Part shown: positions 59,216-64,000 of the stretch, one piece after another
How positions within the stretch are numbered: the first letter of the stretch is position 1
Layout of the letters: the number at the start of each line of letters is the position of its first letter
Assembly: GCA_918026815.1 (NCBI GenBank)
Contig: CAKJVC010000097.1
Span: 62,001-126,000, forward strand
DNA: 64,000 nt
DNA from: Chalara sp. BL73
Lineage: Eukaryota > Ascomycota > Leotiomycetes > Helotiales
Direction: 5' to 3'
The notes under the pieces: model-generated
Seen by the model: only the letters and a program-made list of their open reading frames with translations
Databases searched by the model: none
What the model was told of the DNA's origin: nothing
Translations under genes and position numbers: made by a program

Positions 59216-60746
59216 TCATCCACTTGTCTCGCTGCCTAGTGTGTCCAAACAACCTTTCAACCATTCCCCCAATTCTACGGCACTTTCATCGCTAACTACC
59301 TCCTTTTCCCAGCCAAGGCCGACTGTCATGTATCCATTTTTTACAGTACAAATACTGAAGCAAAAAGGTCCAGAAAACTTTGAAACATTTCCTGTAAAAA
59401 TTGCCTTGTCAAACGACGCTTTGCTCACAGGTACCCCATCCTCACCAATACCGCCGTCCAGAACCCCAATATTAGTGACCTCAAAGCTATACTCTCGTTT
59501 TTTACCCACCATGTTAAAATAGTATTTCGGCAGATTCGGGACATATTTCAACAATGAAACATGGTGGTTGCGAATCGTAGAGGCGGCTTTCTGTATCTGA
59601 AATTTGCATTCTCGTGCGCTGCTCCATAATTGCTGGTCGTCAACTTTAGTGTCGTCATATCTCAGAGACCAGCAAGGTATATATCCATGTGAGGGCAACG
59701 CCTGCGAAGAGAAGTCCAGGTGCATACCAGATACGTAACATCCCATATCTCTTGGTCCATGCCCCGTGAATTTACGGAGCGAGCAAGGAACAGAGCAACT
59801 GAAGCACGAGTAATTCGGATACATGACAGCGATTCTCTGCGCAATCAATGCAACAACAAGTGCCGTGATGGTAGTATTTTCAAGACGGCAGCGAGACACA
59901 AGATTGATAGCCGTTGCTGATGGTAGTGAGAAGACGTGAAGATTCTGTACAGGTGGATTAGGAGAGTCATTTACGACCGGCCCAGACCAATGCTGCGGAT
60001 TCGGGGGGTCGTAAATGAATGACTTGAAGAGGTTTTTGATGATGAATGCGAGCCCTGTTCGAAAATGAGCTTTCATCTCCAGAGTTGGCAGCAGAGCCTG
60101 ATCCGAAACCAGAACCATTGCCGCATCTTGTAAAGTTCCGGATGCCACCTTGATCTTTCCTTCCACCAATTTATTTAACGCTTCAAGGAATGTGAGTTGG
60201 AAAGCAGCGGTTGACATGCCGTCGGCAATCGCATGGAAGAAAAAACCCCCGAGGTTGAAAATAACATCTTGGACTCCACCGGTCTCTGGACCCTTGGCGA
60301 CCACGATGCGCCAAAGAGGTAATTCCTGCACCTTTTCGAAGCCAACACGCTGCTCGTCTTGGATCCATGTTTCGGGAGTAATGTCTGCAGTGATAACTTT
60401 AACAACTTCGCGCAGATCAATTTTGTCCAACCTCCGCCATCTCGGTTTAAGGCTGCCATAGTCCGCCACGGTGACACCCATTATGGGCTGCTGGTTTATG
60501 GTTTCTGCTAACGCAGTATAAATAACACGTTCAAGACCATGATCATCCCAATCTGGAATCAGTGACCTGGGTATATTGTATGAAGCTGTGACTTGGACTT
60601 TGGTATAGAAGTTGACAAAATTCTGGGAGATAAAGTAGCGTTCTAAGTATCCTGGGTAACAAATTAATAGGGTGATATTCATGATGGACTCTTTAACATT
60701 CATACGTACCCGTTGGCCGCATCGGCCGCATTGGTGAAGATGTCAT
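59216..60746 (-). CDS. AATase-family acyltransferase (alcohol acetyltransferase / Sli1-like)
   Basis: Two exons on the minus strand: 60746-60710 (MTSSPMRPMRPTG) and 60651-59216, giving 490 residues. The splice GTACGT...CCCAG joins the short first exon to YLERYF, as at the start of this family, and is preferred over the unspliced ATG at 60703. The catalytic HxxxD-type motif is HAIADGMS, with LYKVQELPLWRIVV-like strands before it and SVPCSLRKFTG and a C-terminal VGLGWEKE. The family (PF07247) includes yeast Atf1/Atf2, which acetylate alcohols and sterols, and Sli1, which N-acetylates the sphinganine-like drug myriocin. The substrate is not determined by sequence; the gene neighbourhood favours a sphingoid-type amine. 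Confidence 0.87.
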
Positions 60747-60771
60747 CTTTTAAGTCGTTGGTAAGTGATTG

Positions 60772-60820
<49 letters not shown>

Positions 60821-62523
60821 GTAGAATAGTGAATAGCTTTGAAGATTTTTCTGCGATCTTCAAATGTTGTTGTAAAGAATATGTTTCACCCCTGTTGAAA
60901 TCGAGTGTATTAATTACAACCAAATCACTCACCGTCTTGAGAGCGGACTCGGGGGAATAGGTTTTACACCTCCGCATCACCACTTTTTTGCGCGTCTTGG
61001 CGCGGACAGGTATTTCGTATAATCCTAGTCATGATTTAAAAACGCACGGCGTTGTATTCTATATAGCCCGCCAGTTTTTGGATTGAGTTTTATTAATCAA
61101 AATGGAAATATCTATTTCTTATGTTTGTGCTGCAGTTTACACATTTTCCACTTGCCTTGTTTTGCCTTACCTTGTTATTCTACCAACTTGAAAACCAAGT
61201 TAAGCATTTTGATAAATGTGGGTCACATAACAGAACCGAGGCAAAAGAGTTTTTGTGCTAAGCTGGACCATTGTTTATGCTTCATTACTTTTGCCCCTCA
61301 CCAAAATATATATACCCTTTCAAATTGTATGTAATACTCAAGTTGCAAATTGAGAAAGGACAGGTGCTTCCTTGCTGTCTACGGGTTCTCCGACGTCTGT
61401 AGCATGACATATCAGCACTTATAATATATAAAAGAACTTTATTGTAGGGCTGCTCCGAGCAGGAGTGAGCCCAGCGGAACTGAGTTAAACATGGTATGTT
61501 TTCTCGAAACTCAATGCCGGTAACTCATTCCAGTTCCTTCACTTATTTGCAGAATTTCATTTTCTTACAGCTTCAAGTGATACGAACTTACATTCCCGCC
61601 CGAATATGTGCTGTCTTTCATGCGCCACCTTGCTCGAACGTGTCACCAATGGACACAAACTTACTGGGAGTGTTCATTCACGGTACAGAGTGAACTTTAA
61701 CAGGCACATAGTTGTAAATAAAAGGCTTAAATCCTCATCATGGATTTGTGAGGAATGGCCTTCAGATATATTACAAGCTGACGGCATATCTGTGACTACA
61801 GTGCCCCAGTATGCCGTGATTGCCGGAGAGACTAAGCTGAAGAGAGATTTTTCAAGTGCCCCCCTAATGAGTTGAATCTCGTTGTCTCGTCGAAGAGTGG
61901 CTTTATATTTGGCACAGTCTCGGTGTTGCCTATCGAAGATACCTCTCAGTATTAGGCAGGGTAGTAGCGGAGAGGACGCTTTGGACGATAGGGTTGGTGG
62001 ACACCTCTTTCATGACGTATATCGGCTTCGTCGTATCGGACGCTTGAATGGAGAGCATTGCTAGCTTTATGGATATTGCCGACTACTGTGCCCTATACCT
62101 AGCGGCCTCGTTATTTTCGCTCCTAACGAATCTGGCACTTCCGGCCGCGCTGGAGATGAGAATTTTCCACATGCAGATGAGGGACTATAAGAGCTTTACC
62201 CGTCGCCCAAGCTTCTGCGGAGAGTGTTGTGAAGCAGAGAGCCGAAAGCCAAGCTACCATTTGAGAAGCAGTGTTGATCAGAGTTTGCTGAAAATCCGAT
62301 CTCAGGCCAACGCATGAAAGAATTGGCGATGGATAATGGTGCAAAAATCATTTGCCAGACGTCTGAGAGGAAATGACTGTTCAGATCACGATAAGAACCA
62401 CGCATTGTGTTGCCGCATGAGTGAGAAATTCTCGTGCACTTAAGCACTTGACTGATATCAATAAGGATATGGAGAGAATTGCATTTTATTATTTGGTAAT
62501 ATTTTTGCAATCTAGGTACTCTG
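60747..62523. other. Intergenic region
   Basis: Besides the microsatellite, only short frames without recognisable domains occur (for example 61083-61334, 61606-61875, 62048-62317). I support no gene here. Confidence 0.55.
60770..60818. repeat. Microsatellite (AT)n(GT)n
   Basis: A short AT-dinucleotide run (ATATATATATAT) followed by about fifteen TG/GT repeats just upstream of the acyltransferase start. Likely length-variable between strains. Confidence 0.9.
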
Positions 62524-64000
62524 TTACGTCTTCCGTGCCTGCGTCAATGTAAAAGCAGAACCGCCAACGACCTCAAAGGTTGTAGAACCCACAACCTCAC
62601 CATTGACCGTGAATACCGACTCCTCCACCGGAGTCCGCAGCGTGGCGGGTAAAGATACAATCCCCTTCAATCCCTTCGGTGATTCAATGTGCAAAGCCCA
62701 CATCCCATCAGCATCAAATTCCCAATTCACAAAAATAGTCCCCGATGGCGTAGGCACCCTCCCCTTCGCAGACACTAACTCCAAGATCCGCGGTGCAAGT
62801 GTCCATTCCTTCCACCCAGGCGTGCTGGGCAAAGCACCTAACACATATTTCGACAGCTCGGCCGTCGGTCCTGCCGCCCACCCGTGGCATAGACTCGTCA
62901 CGAGCCCGAGTCCCGGGCCACCGGACCTATCTAGCGTCTCCCAGAATGTCCCCGTGTAGTTTTCATTGGACGGATTGACCATAGGTGCCCATAGGTTGTG
63001 CAGCAGCTCTAGCGCTGCGGTGTCGTTGGATACTGCAAGGGCGGCACGGAGGTGGTAGGATGACGCGTAGGGACTGATGTAGGCTTGAAAACCGGCGTCT
63101 AATACCCTACTTGAAAAGGCTAGCGGACCGGCGGGCTGCATGAGCGAGTTGGAGAGGGTAGAGAGAATGGAAGAGCTGGAATGGGAGGCATTGAGATTGA
63201 CCCCGGCTAAGATGGCGAGGGCGTTGGCGTCTTGCCCGAATCCGTCTTGAATAGCCTCCGAGAGGTAGTAGGCACCTAACTCGTCGCTCCACAGTTGGGT
63301 GTCTATCGCAACGCGGAGATCGGAGAGACGATCTTGGTATATTGTGGTATTGACGCCGGCACCTTCTAGGAGAGATATGCATTCTTGTAGAGAGTAGGCG
63401 TAGAGCATATTGAATTTAGTGACGATGCCGGCTTGTGGGGGATCGTAATAATTCCAGTCGCCACCGAAGGCGATATCAGAGAGATTGAATAGCCCGCTCT
63501 CTAGTATCTGCGAGTTTGCCCAGTCAAGCATCTTGGTGATCTTTGGCGCCCATAACTCAGCAAAAGTTATGTCGCCCGTGTGCTGATATGTCTGGGCTAC
63601 AGCATTCAAGAAGTTAAAGGAGTACCCGATCAGACCTGTTATGTTGACGCTCAGCGGCGCGGAGAGCGGCGCCTGCTGAATCTTTGCGGTGGGGATGAAG
63701 AATCCTGGAGTTGTTTGGTAGGAGCCGAGTAGGTCGAGGGACCCGATGATAAATTCTAAACCGTTTGTGCTTCGAAGAGCTGCGCCGCCTGCTACGTCGA
63801 GGTCACCAGCGTATGCGATTCGGTCGCGTCTAGAGCCGTCAACAACGGTGGCTAAGGGGTTCATCCCCATGAAGAAGTCCGGGAGAAAGCTGTCTTCGGT
63901 TAAGGAATGGGAATAAACGACCTCTCCAGTTGGAGTCGTTGCGGTCAAGTTCTGAAACAGCGCGCGGTGGCCAAGGGAGGCTCCAAGACCGAAGGAGCCA
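62524..64000 (-). CDS. GH78-like alpha-L-rhamnosidase (5' end outside window)
   Basis: A single open frame runs on the minus strand from the right edge to the stop at 62524, about 490 codons, with the N-terminus missing. The frame listed from 63948 starts with TTG and simply continues upstream, so no start is visible. It shows a six-hairpin glycosidase core: NITGLIGYSFNFLNAVAQTY, FGGDWNYYDPPQAGIVTKFN, DTQLWSDELGAYYLSEAIQD and GTFWETLDRSGGPG. HGWAAGPTAELSKYVLG comes next, then a C-terminal beta domain (IFVNWEFDADGMWALHIESP). This layout is that of GH78 rhamnosidases, which release L-rhamnose from plant polysaccharides and glycosides. Secretion is likely but the signal peptide is not in the window. 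Confidence 0.85.
   Translation of the reverse strand, partial: GSFGLGASLGHRALFQNLTATTPTGEVVYSHSLTEDSFLPDFFMGMNPLATVVDGSRRDRIAYAGDLDVAGGAALRSTNGLEFIIGSLDLLGSYQTTPGFFIPTAKIQQAPLSAPLSVNITGLIGYSFNFLNAVAQTYQHTGDITFAELWAPKITKMLDWANSQILESGLFNLSDIAFGGDWNYYDPPQAGIVTKFNMLYAYSLQECISLLEGAGVNTTIYQDRLSDLRVAIDTQLWSDELGAYYLSEAIQDGFGQDANALAILAGVNLNASHSSSSILSTLSNSLMQPAGPLAFSSRVLDAGFQAYISPYASSYHLRAALAVSNDTAALELLHNLWAPMVNPSNENYTGTFWETLDRSGGPGLGLVTSLCHGWAAGPTAELSKYVLGALPSTPGWKEWTLAPRILELVSAKGRVPTPSGTIFVNWEFDADGMWALHIESPKGLKGIVSLPATLRTPVEESVFTVNGEVVGSTTFEVVGGSAFTLTQARKT

Noticed and set aside
62603..62959. Plus-strand 118-codon frame at the right end.
   Set aside because: Antisense shadow of the GH78-like coding frame.

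Overview
The window is nuclear DNA of a filamentous ascomycete (Pezizomycotina). Genes are split by many short GT-AG introns of about 45-175 nt, and the families are typical of these fungi: Zn2Cys6 and bZIP regulators, a CYP52-type P450, RTA1-like protein, TIGR04076, GH78, and fungal BCS1-like AAA ATPase. Intergenic spaces hold decayed genes and transition-rich (RIP-like) sequence. Exon joins below were worked out by hand from splice motifs and reading-frame continuity. I see no rRNA, tRNA or CRISPR.

Layout. 1-5.7 kb: an AAA ATPase (minus, cut by the left edge) divergent from a two-exon membrane protein of unknown function. 5.8-6.2 kb: a frame-broken gene relic. 6.65-8.35 kb: a CYP52-like P450. 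8.365-21.697 kb: two head-to-tail copies of a 6.66 kb unit, each with a secreted type-B carboxylesterase that contains a 5-nt micro-exon. The second copy runs into an intact FLVCR-like MFS gene. The first ends in a truncated, indel-riddled version of it, and the whole duplication may be an assembly artefact.

23.9-35.3 kb: a bZIP (Yap-type) regulator, a TIGR04076 protein, a Zn2Cys6 regulator, an aldo/keto reductase with a long N-terminal extension, and an amino-acid permease. 36.8 kb: a tiny DnaJ-type CxxCxGxG protein. 37.9-39.1 kb: a Rim2-like mitochondrial pyrimidine nucleotide carrier. 39.4-42.6 kb: a DHA1 MFS transporter beside a decayed, internally deleted copy of its own locus.

43.8-60.7 kb is the most interesting part. 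It holds a sphingoid-base kinase, a second FLVCR-like MFS transporter, a Zn2Cys6 regulator divergent from a sphingosine-1-phosphate lyase (with an apparent 1-nt frameshift), an RTA1/RSB1-type membrane protein and an AATase-family acyltransferase (family of yeast Sli1). In yeast, members of these families phosphorylate, cleave, export or acetylate long-chain bases or their analogues. I infer a possible sphingoid-base (or sphinganine-mimic) detoxification or degradation cluster. Wrecked class II aldolase and FMN-dependent dehydrogenase genes lie inside it. The window ends in a GH78-like glycosidase cut by the right edge.
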